This document shows, one piece after another, positions 24,947 through 33,169 of a DNA stretch of 64,000 nucleotides. Numbering within the stretch: the stretch's first letter is position 1; the number at the start of each line of letters is the position of its first letter. The DNA is from Oscillospiraceae bacterium (GTDB lineage: Bacteria; Bacillota; Clostridia; Oscillospirales; Acutalibacteraceae): positions 1 to 64,000 of the forward strand of contig SVOJ01000016.1 in the NCBI GenBank assembly GCA_015066385.1, read 5' to 3'. A program made the position numbers and the translations under genes. The notes beneath the pieces are model-generated. The model worked only from the letters and a program-made list of their open reading frames with translations. It ran no database searches and had not been told where the DNA came from.

Positions 24947-26410
24947 ATGGAAATTATGGATAAAGTAAGTATAATTCTCGATAAATACCTGCTGCATGTC
25001 GGCAAAAAAGTTCTTAAAAAGAATCCTGCCAAACCGCTTGCGGAAGGTTTTTATGATAAACTGCAGACTACCCCTGCCGACAGTTTCATAACCGGTTTCG
25101 GCAAGGCTTCCATTCTGCCCATGGATTGGGCAACCAAAAAGTATTATATTGCAGGCTACAGCGAAAACAACCCCGCTGTCGGCATGCTCGATGAACCTCA
25201 TGTGCATGCCCTGTGGGTGGATGACCGTTCGGGCAGAGGCGGTATGCTGTTTATTTCCTGCGACTGTGTCGGCATTCTCAATCGTGATATCAACATTCTG
25301 CGTGCCGCTGTCAAAAAGTCACTGGGTGATGTTTCCTGCCGTTCGATCAATATTTTCTGCACCCACAACCATGCGGGTATTGATACCATGGGTATCTGGG
25401 GGATGTTGCCGTTCAGCGGCAAAGACCCGAAATACATGGAACTGATTAAAAATCAGATCGTCAAAGCCGTCAAACTCGCACTCGAAGACCGCCGTGAAAG
25501 TGATGTATATTACGGAACTGTTCAGGTGCCCGATATGCAGGAAGATATCCGCTTGCCTGTCGTGTATTCAAAAACATTGACCCGTTTCCGCTGTGTCCCG
25601 CGTGACGGCAGCCGTGAAATCTGGTTTCTGAATTTCGCTTCTCATTCCGAATCCCTGCAGGGAAGCAACTCCCGTATCAGTGCCGACTTCCCGCATTACC
25701 TGCGTGATCGTATCCGTGTAGAGGCAGGTGCAGAAACCATTTACGGTGTCGGTGCCATCGGCGGTATGATCAGCATGGATATTCCCAATGAGCAGGAAAT
25801 CCGTGACAAAAAGAACTCCGATTTTGCCGAAAATACCATGGAAATCGGTCACAAACTCGGCGGCTATGCTTTGCAGATCGAAGACGAAAAGAAACTGACT
25901 CCTTATGTCAATTTCATCCGCAAGGAACTGTATCTGCCCGTTGAGAACACCATTCTTTCCATTGCAGGCAGAGTGCATATTATTGAAGCAGATTGGTATG
26001 CCGATGAAAAATATCCTAAAAAGACCTGTCTGAAGTCCGAAATGACTTACATTGATTTCGGCGGCGTTCCGATGCTTATGATTCCGTGTGAGTTGTACCC
26101 CGAACTTGCATTCGGCGGTTATCTGTCGGCAGAAGAATCCGCAGAAGGCAAAGCACCCGACATCAACCCCGTTCCGCTGACTGAAATTGCAGGCGAAAAG
26201 GAGCTGCTTATTTTCGGTCTTGCCAACGATGAACTCGGCTATGTTCTGCCGCCCAATGATTTCTTACTGCATCCCACACAGCCCTATCTTGAAATCCCGC
26301 GCGACCGCCTGAACAGACGCCATTATGAAGAAACAAATTCCCTCGGTCCGCAGACCGCACAACTGCTTGCGGATTGCTTTGCAAGCATGATGAAAATTGT
26401 GAAAAACTGA
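24947..26410 (+). CDS. neutral-ceramidase-like lipid amidase
   Basis: This 487-residue protein resembles the N-terminal catalytic domain of neutral ceramidases (PF04734). ITGFGKASILP (near 42) fits the family opening, and CTHNHAG (near 139) fits the zinc-binding THTHSGP. NFASHSESL (near 228) fits the second zinc His, and GAIGGMIS (near 268) aligns with the GDVS nucleophile Ser loop. ISADFPHYL matches the following ISSDN segment. Canonical enzymes are secreted and hydrolyse the N-acyl bond of ceramide. This one lacks a signal peptide, so it probably acts on an intracellular N-acyl lipid. The C-terminal immunoglobulin-like domain seems absent. Neighbouring acyl-activating genes support amide chemistry. 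Confidence 0.72.
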   Translation: MEIMDKVSIILDKYLLHVGKKVLKKNPAKPLAEGFYDKLQTTPADSFITGFGKASILPMDWATKKYYIAGYSENNPAVGMLDEPHVHALWVDDRSGRGGMLFISCDCVGILNRDINILRAAVKKSLGDVSCRSINIFCTHNHAGIDTMGIWGMLPFSGKDPKYMELIKNQIVKAVKLALEDRRESDVYYGTVQVPDMQEDIRLPVVYSKTLTRFRCVPRDGSREIWFLNFASHSESLQGSNSRISADFPHYLRDRIRVEAGAETIYGVGAIGGMISMDIPNEQEIRDKKNSDFAENTMEIGHKLGGYALQIEDEKKLTPYVNFIRKELYLPVENTILSIAGRVHIIEADWYADEKYPKKTCLKSEMTYIDFGGVPMLMIPCELYPELAFGGYLSAEESAEGKAPDINPVPLTEIAGEKELLIFGLANDELGYVLPPNDFLLHPTQPYLEIPRDRLNRRHYEETNSLGPQTAQLLADCFASMMKIVKN

Positions 26411-26420
26411 AAATCAACAG

Positions 26421-26448
26421 AAACGGACAGGCTGAACCTGTCCGTTTT
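26421..26448 (+). terminator. terminator of the ceramidase-like gene
   Basis: AAACGGACAGG (26421-26431) pairs with CCTGTCCGTTTT, with a six-base loop. Confidence 0.85.
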
Positions 26449-26496
26449 GTGATGTTGGAAACAGCGAACGTTGCAGTGTGTTTTTTTTGCAAAGTA

Positions 26497-26525
26497 TTGA
26501 CTTTTGTGATGTTTTTAAGTAAAAT
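26497..26525 (+). promoter_or_regulatory. promoter of the dockerin-type gene
   Basis: TTGACT (26497-26502) and TAAAAT (26520-26525) have a 17-base spacer. Confidence 0.65.
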
Positions 26526-26591
26526 AAATATGGTAAGAGTGTAAATATTTTTGTGTGTGATTCTATAAAAAAAGAATGTGAGGTAATTGCA

Positions 26592-27437
26592 ATGAAAAAG
26601 TTGATTTCTGTTTTGTTGTGCTTTGTATTGCTGTTTTCACTCGGGGTGTTTGCTGTAGCGGAAGAAGCACCGCATACAGCAAAGCCGACCGTGTGCATTA
26701 CCGCACAGGATGCGTACAGCAGTGAACAGGAAGATTCGTCATCCATTGCGCGTTTCGATGTCTTGATGATTCAAGTGTTGGATGTTAAAGATTTTGCGCG
26801 TTGCGAAATCAATGTAACACTCAATACACCTCCTTACAGCAAAATGCCTTCTATTACGGATTTCGAGGACCCAAACAACATCTCAAACTGCAAAAATAAT
26901 ATACAGAAACAGACGGACGGCAGTTACACAATCACCCTTAAAACGCCGATAGAAAATAAAGATGCTCCTTATGCTGCTTTCATTTTTACGTCTGCTGAGG
27001 ATGTTCCGCTGGAATTTACGGTCAACGGTGTGAAGCTGCATACCGCTGACGGCGAAATTGAAAAAAATGATTTTGTGCTTGATGAGCGCAGAATCAACGG
27101 TGCAGGCGATTTTGTGAGATACGATCTTGACGGAAACGACAAAATCACTGCCGAGGATGCAAGACTGGCACTTCGTTTTGCTGTTGGTCTTGATACTGCA
27201 ACAGATGAACAGTGCCGCGCTGTGGGCGTTGCCGATGCAAACGGCATCACAGCGGAAACTGCCCGTTTTATCCTTCGTGCCGCCGTCGGTCTTGAAGGCT
27301 ATGCAGAAAAGGTTGTCACCAATGCGGAATGGGCTGCAGACGGCGAGATCGGATATGTTGTTTATCATTATTCCGACGGCACCTACGAAACCGTTGGTCC
27401 GCTGGATGCATGGAACGAAAGACCTGATTGGGTTTAA
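26592..27437 (+). CDS. secreted protein with dockerin-like module
   Basis: This 281-residue protein has a clear signal peptide (KKLISVLLCFVLLFSLGVFAVA, cleavage near 23). A beta-rich domain without recognised family follows (30-170), then a dockerin type I-like module (about 177-236). Its first calcium loop is intact (DLDGNDKITAEDARLALRFAVGL). The second is shortened (ADANGITAETARFILRAAVGL) and may bind calcium poorly. A further 45 residues (WAADGEIGYVVYHYSDGTYET) complete it. Dockerins dock enzymes onto cohesin scaffolds, but no cohesin is seen here. Alternatively this is one of the stand-alone dockerin-like modules common in Ruminococcaceae surface proteins. The start follows GAGGT. Confidence 0.75.
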   Translation: MKKLISVLLCFVLLFSLGVFAVAEEAPHTAKPTVCITAQDAYSSEQEDSSSIARFDVLMIQVLDVKDFARCEINVTLNTPPYSKMPSITDFEDPNNISNCKNNIQKQTDGSYTITLKTPIENKDAPYAAFIFTSAEDVPLEFTVNGVKLHTADGEIEKNDFVLDERRINGAGDFVRYDLDGNDKITAEDARLALRFAVGLDTATDEQCRAVGVADANGITAETARFILRAAVGLEGYAEKVVTNAEWAADGEIGYVVYHYSDGTYETVGPLDAWNERPDWV

Positions 27438-27455
27438 GTTGTTATTGAAACAGAA

Positions 27456-27484
27456 ACAAGGAGCTGTGAAAACAGCTCCTTGTG
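27456..27484. terminator. terminator between convergent dockerin and pncB genes
   Basis: ACAAGGAGCTGT (27456-27467) pairs perfectly with ACAGCTCCTTGT (27472-27483) around a GAAA-type loop. Confidence 0.85.
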
Positions 27485-27502
27485 TATTTTATTATATGGG
27501 GT

Positions 27503-28951
27503 TTACTTTTTACCGTTGTAATAATCGTCAATCAGCTTCTGCTTGCAGTCCCAAAGTTTCTGCGACAGGTCAACATAGTAGTTGTGCGGATATTCAAAAC
27601 GTACCACTTCTTCCCACAGAGAGTCGATCTGCTCCATGCAATAAGCGCGGATTTCTTCGGGGGATTTCTTTTTGTGCACGTCCTTACCTGCGACAAAGTA
27701 GGGAACAAGCAGTTTTCTTGCTACAAAGCCGCTGACGGTCTTACGTTTCCACACATAATCGGGGTCAAACAGCTCATACTCCTTGCAGGTGCTGATGTCT
27801 TCGTCTTCCATTGTCAACAGGTCTGCAATGGCTTTGCCTGTTTCATTGTCAAACAAACGCCACAGCAGTTTTGGGCAGGGGGTGGAAATTTTGGCAACAT
27901 TTTCCGAAATTTTGATTTTCGGTTCCGCTTTGCCGTCCTTTTCAATGGCGGTCAGCGTGAAGATGCCGCCCATAACAGGGGCCTGTGCGGCGGTCAGCAG
28001 ACGTTTTCCCGCAAGGAATGCATCCACTCTTGCACCGTTCTGCAGCATATCGCGGATGATGTATTCGTCCAGCGAGTTGGAAGCATAAATATTGCAGTCG
28101 GGGTAGCCCGCCTCGTTGAGAATGCGGCGGATCTTTTTGGACAGATAGGCAAGGTCGCCCGATTCAATGCGAACCCCTTTTGGACGTTTGCCCATGGGCG
28201 CGAGCACCTCGTCAAACACGGCAATCGCATTCGGCAGTCCGCTGTCGATGCAGTCATAGGTGTCAATCAGCAGAACACAGTCGTCGGGATAGCGTTTTGC
28301 AAATGCTGCAAAGGCATCCTTTTCATTGTCAAACAACTGCACCCATGTCGGGCTCATGGAGGTAAAAGACGGAATATTATGGCGGAATGATGCATCCACA
28401 TTGGAAGTGGCGGTAAATCCCGCAATGTAAGCGGCTCTTGCCCCGCTGGCGGCGGCATCTGCGCCGTGTGCTTTGCGCAGACCGAATTCAATGACCTCTC
28501 TGCCTTGTGCCGAGCGAACAAGACGGTTTGCTTTGGTTGCAACAAGGGTCTGATGGTTCAGATTCAGAAGCAGAATCGTTTCAATCATCTGTGCCTGAAT
28601 GACGGGGCCGCGGATTTTGACTACGGGCTCATTTGCGAAAACGGGGGTGCCTTCGGGAACGGCCCAGATGTCACACGAAAAACGGAAAGAACGCAAGTAT
28701 GCAATAAATGCTTCATCAAGGCCTTTCTTTTGCAGAAATACAAGTTCATCTTCGGAAAAATGCAGACGGGAAAGTTTTTCGCAGACACTTTCAATGCCTG
28801 CCGCAATGAAGAATCCACCCAGTTCTTTTGCGGGACGGAAATAAACATCGAACCACGCAATTGTTTCGTCAATACCTTCCGCTAAAAAACCGTTGGCTTG
28901 TGCAAGTTCATAAAAATCAAAAAGAAAATCACAGAAATTGTTTTCATGCAT
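27503..28951 (-). CDS. pncB: nicotinate phosphoribosyltransferase
   Basis: This 482-residue protein converts nicotinate, PRPP and ATP to nicotinate mononucleotide in NAD salvage. Supporting stretches are NFCDFLFDFYELAQANGFL at the N-terminus, FVYFRPAKELGGFFIAAG, LNLNHQTLVATKANR, the active-site GLRKAHGADAA around the conserved His, and the phosphate-binding RIESGDLAYLSKKIR. Later come DAFLAGKRLLTAAQAPVMGG and KLSEN-like repeats. Its length fits the family. ATG 28951 is chosen because GGAGG lies nine bases upstream. It is divergent from an XRE regulator gene. Confidence 0.93.
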   Translation of the reverse strand: MHENNFCDFLFDFYELAQANGFLAEGIDETIAWFDVYFRPAKELGGFFIAAGIESVCEKLSRLHFSEDELVFLQKKGLDEAFIAYLRSFRFSCDIWAVPEGTPVFANEPVVKIRGPVIQAQMIETILLLNLNHQTLVATKANRLVRSAQGREVIEFGLRKAHGADAAASGARAAYIAGFTATSNVDASFRHNIPSFTSMSPTWVQLFDNEKDAFAAFAKRYPDDCVLLIDTYDCIDSGLPNAIAVFDEVLAPMGKRPKGVRIESGDLAYLSKKIRRILNEAGYPDCNIYASNSLDEYIIRDMLQNGARVDAFLAGKRLLTAAQAPVMGGIFTLTAIEKDGKAEPKIKISENVAKISTPCPKLLWRLFDNETGKAIADLLTMEDEDISTCKEYELFDPDYVWKRKTVSGFVARKLLVPYFVAGKDVHKKKSPEEIRAYCMEQIDSLWEEVVRFEYPHNYYVDLSQKLWDCKQKLIDDYYNGKK

Positions 28952-28980
28952 GGCATTTTTCCTCCTTTGCATATATTTAT

Positions 28981-29009
28981 ATCATAGCACAGCGGGGTAA
29001 ATATTACAA
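28981..29009 (-). promoter_or_regulatory. promoter of pncB
   Basis: On minus, TTGTAA (29009-29004) and TATGAT (28986-28981) have a 17-base spacer, with TGTGC just before the -10 element. Confidence 0.5.
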
Positions 29010-29086
29010 ACATTTTTTAAAATTTTTCGGTTTGTAAACAAAATGAACAAACTGTTCCCGAAAGTTGAAAATTGAATAAATTTGTC

Positions 29087-29115
29087 TTGACGAATATAAT
29101 TTTGTGTGCTATGAT
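29087..29115 (+). promoter_or_regulatory. promoter of the XRE gene at 29163
   Basis: TTGACG (29087-29092) and TATGAT (29110-29115) have a 17-base spacer. Confidence 0.65.
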
Positions 29116-29162
29116 GAACCCGTGTTAACAATTCGTACATAAATTTAAAGAGGGAAATGCGC

Positions 29163-29411
29163 ATGAGAATCAGAGAACAGGAACTCGGAAACAGAAATAT
29201 TGTCGGTGCAAAGATTGAGCAGCGCCGCAAAGAAATCGGTATGAAACAGAAAGAATTGTTGGAACTGCTGCAGCACAACGGTGTGGATCTCAACGCATCG
29301 GGTCTTTCCAAAATGGAAGGGCAGATCCGCAGTGTGCTTGACTATGAACTGGTGGCCCTTTCCAAGGTGCTGAATGTGTCCGTTCTTTGGCTTCTGGGAA
29401 TTGAAGAATGA
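29163..29411 (+). CDS. XRE-family transcription regulator
   Basis: This 82-residue helix-turn-helix protein has an N-terminal extension (RIREQELGNRNIVGAKIEQRRKEI). The motif MKQKELLELLQHNGVDLNASGLSKME has an insertion in the turn, typical of a subgroup of clostridial XRE proteins. VLNVSVLWLLGIEE closes the bundle. The start at 29163 has AGAGGG eight bases upstream; an ATG six bases earlier is too close to it. It is divergent from pncB and may regulate it. A second XRE gene follows under its own promoter. Confidence 0.82.
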   Translation: MRIREQELGNRNIVGAKIEQRRKEIGMKQKELLELLQHNGVDLNASGLSKMEGQIRSVLDYELVALSKVLNVSVLWLLGIEE

Positions 29412-29415
29412 CAGG

Positions 29416-29444
29416 TTGCTTTTTTTGAAAAAGAATGATATAAT
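29416..29444 (+). promoter_or_regulatory. promoter of the XRE/FAD operon
   Basis: TTGCTT (29416-29421) and TATAAT (29439-29444) have a 17-base spacer. The 55-base leader contains GCCGTCG...CGACGGT, a hairpin at about 29449-29482. Confidence 0.6.
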
Positions 29445-29507
29445 AAATGCCGTCGGATTTTGTCGGAAGACCGGTCGACGGTATTTTCTTTTTGTTGAGG
29501 TGGTAAA

Positions 29508-29879
29508 ATGCTGAGTGATAATATTCGTTATGCCCGCATGAGTTGCGGCTACACGCAACAGCAGATGGCTGATTATCTCGGCATCAAACGTTCTTCTTAT
29601 ACCTATTACGAAACGGGTCATACGCCGTTTCCGATTGAGTTGCTTCCGTTACTGACGCTTGCATTCGGTGTGTCAACGGAATGGTTGCTGACTGCAAAAA
29701 TAAATTTTTCGAGCGGGGATGAAGTCTTGCCGAGTGTTGCTGATTCACGTTTGCCCGGACTTGCCAAACTGACTGAGGAAGAGAGAGAATTGCTTCTGAT
29801 GTTGCGAAAGCATAATCTGACCGATGAAGTCACACAGCAGGTGCGTGAAATGACGGGAGAGAAAAGTGTTGATGAGTAA
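29508..29879 (+). CDS. XRE-family regulator with C-terminal extension
   Basis: This 123-residue protein has the helix-turn-helix at 1-62 (NIRYARMSCGYTQQQMADYLGIKRSSYTYYETG, ending FGVSTEWLL). A linker and a helical tail follow (LTEEERELLLMLRKHNLTDEVTQQV) that may serve dimerisation. It is translationally coupled to the FAD oxidoreductase by an eight-base overlap, so it probably governs or responds to that enzyme. The RBS is TGAGGTGG. Confidence 0.85.
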   Translation: MLSDNIRYARMSCGYTQQQMADYLGIKRSSYTYYETGHTPFPIELLPLLTLAFGVSTEWLLTAKINFSSGDEVLPSVADSRLPGLAKLTEEERELLLMLRKHNLTDEVTQQVREMTGEKSVDE

Positions 29880-31110
29880 AAAACAAATTGCCGTCATCGG
29901 CGGCGGTGCCGCAGGACTCTGTGCGGCAATCGAAGCAGCTCGAACTTGTTGCGGACGGGTTGAAATCATTGTCTTTGAATCGTTGGGACGTTGCGGCAAA
30001 AAGATACTTGCAACGGGCAACGGCCGCTGTAATCTTGCCAATACAGATACAGATCTTTCGCATTATCACGGCGATGTGCAGTTGGCGGAAGTCGTTTTTG
30101 AACAGTATTCTCTGCAATCTGCGCTTGATTTTTTCAAAGAGTTAGGTCTTTTTATGCGAGCTGATGCGGCGGGGCGTGTTTATCCTTTGAGTAATCAGGC
30201 TTCTGCCGTGCTGGATGCGCTTCGTTTTGAACTGGAGCGTTTGCAGATTCAGGTAAAAACAGAACAGAAAATAACAGACATCAGAAAACAGAACGGCAAA
30301 TGGCTTCTCAACGGGACTTTCATGGCAGACAGCGTTGTGCTTGCCTGCGGCGGCAAAGCCGCTCCCGTGCACGGCTCGGACGGTACGGGCTATGTGCTGG
30401 CAAAGCAGTTGGGTGTTTCGGTGGAACAACCCTTGCCCGCTTTGACAGCATTGGTTGTTGATCAATTCACCAAAGCCCTCAAAGGCATCCGCGCCGAGGG
30501 CAGTATCACCGTCAAATGTGCAGGGAAGGTGCTTGCCTTCAGCGCAGGGGAAATTCAGTATACCGATTACGGTCTTTCGGGCATTCCTGCCATGCAGGTG
30601 TCGGGTGCTGTTTCACGGTATCTTGCAAAAAACGAAAAATCTCCGTGCCGGGTCCTTGTGGACCGTGCGCCGAGTGTTTCAGTCGAAGAACTCACGGCTT
30701 TTATTGAACATGCAAAAAAGGAACGTCCGACCTTGCTGTGTGAGGATCTGCTGACGGGGATTATGCCCAAACGGCTCGGTGTAACGGTATTGACGGAATG
30801 TTCCTTGCAACCGCAGAAACCGTTGACGGCAATGAATGCGGGGGTGATTCCCACGCTTGTAACAGCAATCAAGAATAAAAAATACAAAATCAATTCTGTA
30901 TGCGGCTTTGCCGATGCGCAGGTAACGGCAGGCGGTATTCCCGCTTACGAAATCAACACGCAGACCATGGAACTGCTCAAAGCGGACGGTGTGTTTGTGT
31001 GCGGAGAACTTGTCAATGTGGACGGCGACTGCGGCGGTTATAATTTATTGTGGGCATGGAACAGCGGCCGTCTTGCGGGCGCAAATGCCGCAAAAAGGTG
31101 TTTATGTTAA
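29872..31110 (+). CDS. NAD(P)/FAD-dependent oxidoreductase (HI0933/BaiN-like)
   Basis: This 412-residue flavoprotein has an N-terminal FAD-binding Rossmann motif VIGGGAAGLCAAIEA (near 9-20), KKILATGNGRCNLAN, and the closing FAD contact FVCGELVNVDGDCGGYNLLWAW near 378, all diagnostic of the HI0933-like family. BaiN of bile-acid 7-dehydroxylating clostridia belongs here, but most members have unknown substrates and nothing here points to bile acids. ATG 29872 is used, with GGAGAG ten bases upstream. It overlaps the next gene by seven bases. Confidence 0.88.
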   Translation: MSKKQIAVIGGGAAGLCAAIEAARTCCGRVEIIVFESLGRCGKKILATGNGRCNLANTDTDLSHYHGDVQLAEVVFEQYSLQSALDFFKELGLFMRADAAGRVYPLSNQASAVLDALRFELERLQIQVKTEQKITDIRKQNGKWLLNGTFMADSVVLACGGKAAPVHGSDGTGYVLAKQLGVSVEQPLPALTALVVDQFTKALKGIRAEGSITVKCAGKVLAFSAGEIQYTDYGLSGIPAMQVSGAVSRYLAKNEKSPCRVLVDRAPSVSVEELTAFIEHAKKERPTLLCEDLLTGIMPKRLGVTVLTECSLQPQKPLTAMNAGVIPTLVTAIKNKKYKINSVCGFADAQVTAGGIPAYEINTQTMELLKADGVFVCGELVNVDGDCGGYNLLWAWNSGRLAGANAAKRCLC

Positions 31111-32708
31111 GAGTTAATGAGATTATTGTGCCGCTGGGCACAAACGAAAATGAAATCAAAAAAGAAGCGGCGCGGCAACTGGGAGTGTCTGCATCTGCTT
31201 TCACATTCTTTGAAATTGCGCGAGAGGCAATTGACTCCCGCAAAAAAAATAATATCCGCATGGTGTATTCCGTTCATGCACAGCTTGACGGCAATGAAAG
31301 CAGTATTGCCGCCCGTTTTCCGCAGAACAAAGTCAATCTCTGCGAACGGTATCAGTATGTTCTGCCCGAAAACAAGCGCACAAGCACGCTTCGTCCCGTG
31401 GTGGTCGGCTTCGGTCCTGCGGGCATGTTTGCAGGACTTATGCTCGCCCGCGCGGGACTTCAACCATTGATTCTTGAACGCGGCAACGATGTGGATACCC
31501 GTACGGCGGATGTGCACAAGTTCTGGACTCAGCGAACACTTAATACCCAGTCCAATGTGCAGTTCGGCGAAGGCGGTGCCGGTACGTTTTCGGACGGCAA
31601 ACTGACAACGGGTATCAAGGACAGCCGTGTCCGTGAGGTTTTTGAAGTATTATGTCAATTCGGTGCACCTGCCGAAATTGCCTATTCCGCAAGACCGCAT
31701 ATCGGTACGGACAAACTCGGAGAGGTTGTCAAAAACATCCGCAAAGAAATTATCCGTCTGGGCGGGGAAGTGCGTTTCGGCTGCCGCATGACCGATATTA
31801 TTGTTGCAAACAGTTTTATTCACGGTATCCGCTTTGAGGATGTCTCGGGCAGGGAATGTGACCTTGAAACCGATTGCGTTGTGCTTTGTATCGGGCATTC
31901 TGCAAGGGATACGGTTGAAATGCTGTATCGCCGAGGGCTTAAAATGGAGAAAAAGCCGTTTTCTGTCGGTGTTCGTATTGAGCATCCGCAGGAAATGATC
32001 AACCGTTCGCAGTACGGTAACGAGTGGAACAATCCTTTGCTTGGTGCGGCGGATTATAAATTGAGCAATCACCCCCTGCACGGCAGAGGCGGTTATACAT
32101 TCTGTATGTGCCCGGGCGGCACGGTTGTGTGCGCTTCTTCCGAAGAAGAAATGGTGGTTGTCAACGGCATGAGTGAATATGCCCGCGATGGCAGAAATGC
32201 AAACTCCGCCATTCTCATTGGGCTTGAACCCGAATATTTTGCAGATGAACACCCCCTGGCAGGTATGCAGTTCCAGCGTGAAATCGAACGCAAGGCTTTT
32301 TTGCACGGCGGTAAAAATTATACCGCACCTGCACAGACCGTCGGTGATTTCTTAAAAGAAAAACCGAGCAAAAAAGGCGGCGCGGTCATTCCGACCTGTC
32401 CGACGGGTGTGGAATGGACGGATATCCGCCGTGTATTGCCCCCTGTGATTACGGATCAGCTGGCGGTTTCTATTCTTGCTTTTGATCGAAAACTCAAAGG
32501 CTTTGCTATGAACGAGGCTGTGCTGACAGCCCCCGAAAGCCGCAGTTCATCTCCCGTGCGCATTGTTCGTGACGAATGCCGTCAGGCAAGTGTCAAAGGT
32601 ATTTTTCCCTGCGGTGAAGGGGCAGGCTATGCAGGCGGAATCGTGTCTGCGGCAGTCGACGGCATCCGTTGTGCGGAAGCGGTGCTTGCAGATGAATACT
32701 GGGATTGA
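31104..32708 (+). CDS. FAD-dependent dehydrogenase (COG2509-like)
   Basis: This 534-residue protein has an N-terminal domain (1-95, LRVNEIIVPLGTNENEIKKEAAR, VYSVHAQL) typical of COG2509. FAD-binding VVGFGPAGMFAGLMLARAG follows near 100, then QFGEGGAGTFSDGKLTTG near 153 and the C-terminal CGEGAGYAGGIVSAAVDGI near 503. The family is conserved in clostridia, but its physiological substrate is not established. It is coupled to the upstream BaiN-like flavoprotein by a seven-base overlap (RBS AAAAGGTG), so the XRE regulator and two flavoenzymes form one operon. Confidence 0.88.
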   Translation: MLRVNEIIVPLGTNENEIKKEAARQLGVSASAFTFFEIAREAIDSRKKNNIRMVYSVHAQLDGNESSIAARFPQNKVNLCERYQYVLPENKRTSTLRPVVVGFGPAGMFAGLMLARAGLQPLILERGNDVDTRTADVHKFWTQRTLNTQSNVQFGEGGAGTFSDGKLTTGIKDSRVREVFEVLCQFGAPAEIAYSARPHIGTDKLGEVVKNIRKEIIRLGGEVRFGCRMTDIIVANSFIHGIRFEDVSGRECDLETDCVVLCIGHSARDTVEMLYRRGLKMEKKPFSVGVRIEHPQEMINRSQYGNEWNNPLLGAADYKLSNHPLHGRGGYTFCMCPGGTVVCASSEEEMVVVNGMSEYARDGRNANSAILIGLEPEYFADEHPLAGMQFQREIERKAFLHGGKNYTAPAQTVGDFLKEKPSKKGGAVIPTCPTGVEWTDIRRVLPPVITDQLAVSILAFDRKLKGFAMNEAVLTAPESRSSSPVRIVRDECRQASVKGIFPCGEGAGYAGGIVSAAVDGIRCAEAVLADEYWD

Positions 32709-32742
32709 TTCACAAAATACAAAAAATGTATAGCATTCACTC

Positions 32743-32771
32743 TTGCAATTGAGCCGCGTTTGTGTTATAAT
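32743..32771 (+). promoter_or_regulatory. promoter of the 47-residue protein gene
   Basis: TTGCAA (32743-32748) and TATAAT (32766-32771) have a 17-base spacer. Confidence 0.7.
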
Positions 32772-32808
32772 CTGAATAGATATAAATTTACGGAAAGAGG
32801 TGCAAAAA

Positions 32809-32952
32809 ATGGATCTTGATATCGGCGGTATGCTTACAAAAATTCTTCCCATTCTTGACTATTACATTACTTTTTTTACCAAACTTCTTACCACTTTTGC
32901 GGCGAGTCTGGGTTTTGATCTGGATCTCACCCCCGAAACACCCGACGAATAA
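32809..32952 (+). CDS. 47-residue hydrophobic small protein
   Basis: This tiny gene has a strong RBS (AAAGAGGTG, seven bases from the ATG), its own consensus promoter at 32743 and its own terminator at 32993. The protein starts acidic (MDLDIGG), continues with about 25 largely hydrophobic residues (MLTKILPILDYYITFFTKLL, then TTFAASLGF) and ends acidic (DLDLTPETPDE). This could be one membrane helix or an amphipathic surface helix. I do not recognise it. The isolated, well-signalled transcription unit argues for a real gene. Confidence 0.65.
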   Translation: MDLDIGGMLTKILPILDYYITFFTKLLTTFAASLGFDLDLTPETPDE

Positions 32953-32992
32953 GCCCCTGCAGTTAACCCCGACGATGTTCAGTAAAAACTGT

Positions 32993-33028
32993 AAACAAAC
33001 CGACTTCTTTGGAGGTCGGTTTTTGTTT
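32993..33028 (+). terminator. terminator of the small-protein gene
   Basis: AAACCGAC (32997-33004) pairs with GTCGGTTT (33015-33022), then T-rich sequence. Confidence 0.75.
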
Positions 33029-33067
33029 GTAAAAGAATGACAGAAGCATTACAATTTTGCAAAAATC

Positions 33068-33096
33068 TTGACATCATATAATATTTTCTGTATAAT
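33068..33096 (+). promoter_or_regulatory. promoter of the opp operon
   Basis: TTGACA (33068-33073) and TATAAT (33091-33096) with a 17-base spacer make a perfect promoter. The leader to the ATG at 33170 is about 70 bases and shows no clear riboswitch. Confidence 0.88.
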
Positions 33097-33169
33097 GTAC
33101 AAAGTGAAATACTGTGTTTTTTGCAGTTTCCGCGAAAAAAGCAATGGAAAAGGATAGGTTTTTTCTCGT

